Part shown: positions 63,074 to 64,000 of the stretch, one piece after another
Layout of the letters: every line of letters begins with the position of its first letter
Numbering within the stretch: the first letter of the stretch is position 1
Assembly: GCF_022267325.1 (NCBI RefSeq)
Contig: NZ_JAIZBG010000001.1
Location: 3,023,501-3,087,500 of the forward strand
Source: Leptospira sanjuanensis
GTDB taxonomy: Bacteria > Spirochaetota > Leptospiria > Leptospirales > Leptospiraceae
Reading direction: 5' to 3'
Length of the DNA stretch: 64,000 nt
Notes under the pieces: generated by a model
Database searches by the model: none
Seen by the model: only the letters and a program-made list of their open reading frames with translations
What the model was told of the DNA's origin: nothing
Position numbers and translations under genes: made by a program

Positions 63074-64000
63074 ATGCGTAGATTGATTTTTTTCATTTTT
63101 TGCATTCAATTGTTTGTTGGCTGTTCCAACGGTTTTCTTTCTCATTTTTCCGATAAAAATCAAAATACATTTCCGCTTCCGATTCTTGTCAGCGGAATTC
63201 CAAAGGTGATTCTCCCTCAGGAAATCCCTTCGGAATCGCTTCGAATTCAAGAAAATTCTTCCGTTCCGCAACTTTTGGGAAAATCCCAAGTCCCGATCGG
63301 TAAGATTTACGACATCCATCTCGAACTCACCGATAAAAAGGACGGTAAAAAACTATCGTATCAGAGTTTATATTTTTCCAAACCGGTTCGGCTCGAATTT
63401 CCGGTCGATTTGCAAGCATTAGAGGCTAAGGGTTTTACCAAAGAATTCTACGTTTGGTATAGGGATTTTACCGATCAGAAATGGAAAATTCTGCAAAAAG
63501 GAGCGTTAGACGAAATCTCATCTTCGGTTTCGGTTGAAACGAGACATTTCACACCCTTTCTTCTGACGGCTCTGCCCGTTCTACCCGATACGGGTATTGC
63601 CGGCGCCCCTGCTTGTTTTACGAACGAATCTGCTTCTTGGAATCCTCAAGGAATTTTGGACGACGCTTCGGCATCGCGCGCAAAGTTCGGAACCATTGGA
63701 GAAGGGTATCAATACTTGCAGGATCGTCCCTATTTCGTTAAGGTCAATGAAGGCGCGTTTCGCGAATTGGGATTGGAACTGTCCCTTCTTTTTCCAACGT
63801 GTCAAGGCGGTGCGGGAACCTGCGGAAACTCTTTGCTTCACACGGACTCCAATACTTCGGAATATCTTTCATTCAACGCGGTGAAGGATATCGACGTATA
63901 CGTAATGTATGATTCGAGAGGAGCCGCTCTTCCGGCGGATTCTTCGCAGGACGCGGATTGGCTGCAAAGTGATTTCACTCTTTTAAGCGGTAAATATATT
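63074..64000 (+). CDS. lipoprotein, truncated at the window end
   Basis: Open frame from ATG 63074 to the last base with no stop (309 codons visible), so it continues past the window. The leader MRRLIFFIFCIQLFVGC ends in a lipobox with Cys17. The mature part is beta-rich: KVILPQEIPSESLRIQENSS, RLEFPVDLQALEAKG, then SSVSVETRHFTPFLLTALP, which resembles a ZU5-type domain, and further on a Cys-containing region (CFTNES, CQGGAGTCGNS). A surface or envelope role is likely. The full length and C-terminal domains are not visible. Confidence 0.75.
   Translation, partial: MRRLIFFIFCIQLFVGCSNGFLSHFSDKNQNTFPLPILVSGIPKVILPQEIPSESLRIQENSSVPQLLGKSQVPIGKIYDIHLELTDKKDGKKLSYQSLYFSKPVRLEFPVDLQALEAKGFTKEFYVWYRDFTDQKWKILQKGALDEISSSVSVETRHFTPFLLTALPVLPDTGIAGAPACFTNESASWNPQGILDDASASRAKFGTIGEGYQYLQDRPYFVKVNEGAFRELGLELSLLFPTCQGGAGTCGNSLLHTDSNTSEYLSFNAVKDIDVYVMYDSRGAALPADSSQDADWLQSDFTLLSGKYI

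Overview
The window is chromosomal DNA from a spirochaete of the genus Leptospira, most likely from the pathogenic clade and with a fairly high GC content for the genus. The evidence is a DUF1564 protein and a DUF1577-type protein (both Leptospira paralogue families), many class III cyclases, lipoproteins with loose spirochaetal lipoboxes, TTG starts, and dispersed GTGGGAACTC-type and CCCATAGGG hairpin repeats. I see no rRNA, tRNA, insertion sequence or CRISPR array.

Layout. 1-3070: a small lipoprotein, a zinc-ribbon adenylate cyclase and a repeat-rich intergenic region. 3071-10805: a lipid-metabolism neighbourhood (ketoacyl synthase, SDR, thioesterase fused to a four-helix bundle, fused CoA-transferase, KAS III-like enzyme) interleaved with a SiaB-like kinase and a PP2C phosphatase. 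10830-18654: a signalling operon with a 1784-residue kinase/ATPase/GAF/SpoIIE-phosphatase, a SiaB-like kinase, a SiaC-like phosphoprotein and a GAF-adenylate cyclase. It looks like the Pseudomonas SiaABCD partner switch with the diguanylate cyclase replaced by an adenylate cyclase. 18933-45537: mostly housekeeping and conserved hypothetical genes (VOC protein, DUF1564, EEP hydrolase, alpha/beta hydrolase, MFS carrier, mtnC, PilZ-like protein, crotonase, DUF4015 hydrolase, HDAC-like deacetylase, NHL and TPR proteins, mgsA, LptF/G, miaB, a J-like membrane protein and a cysteine-cluster protein).

45815-61428 is the most unusual part. A very large lipoprotein (47018-51436) carries a segment that I read as related to the pore-forming region of anthrax protective antigen (Binary_toxB). 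It lies directly upstream of a 2554-residue lipoprotein with SpvB, FG-GAP/VCBS and RHS domains, the architecture of a fused Tc-toxin BC cocoon, ending in a variable toxin-like tip. A small AT-rich candidate immunity gene follows. A second cassette comes next: a promoterless duplicate of the last 587 bp of the RHS core, a different tip resembling HNH/Endo VII toxins, and its own candidate immunity gene, bracketed by direct repeats. I infer a lipid-anchored RHS polymorphic toxin with a PA-like pore partner and a stored alternative warhead.

61787-64000: a polytopic membrane protein and the start of another lipoprotein that runs off the window.

All functions are read by eye from motifs. No search was run, and domain names are family recognitions rather than database results.
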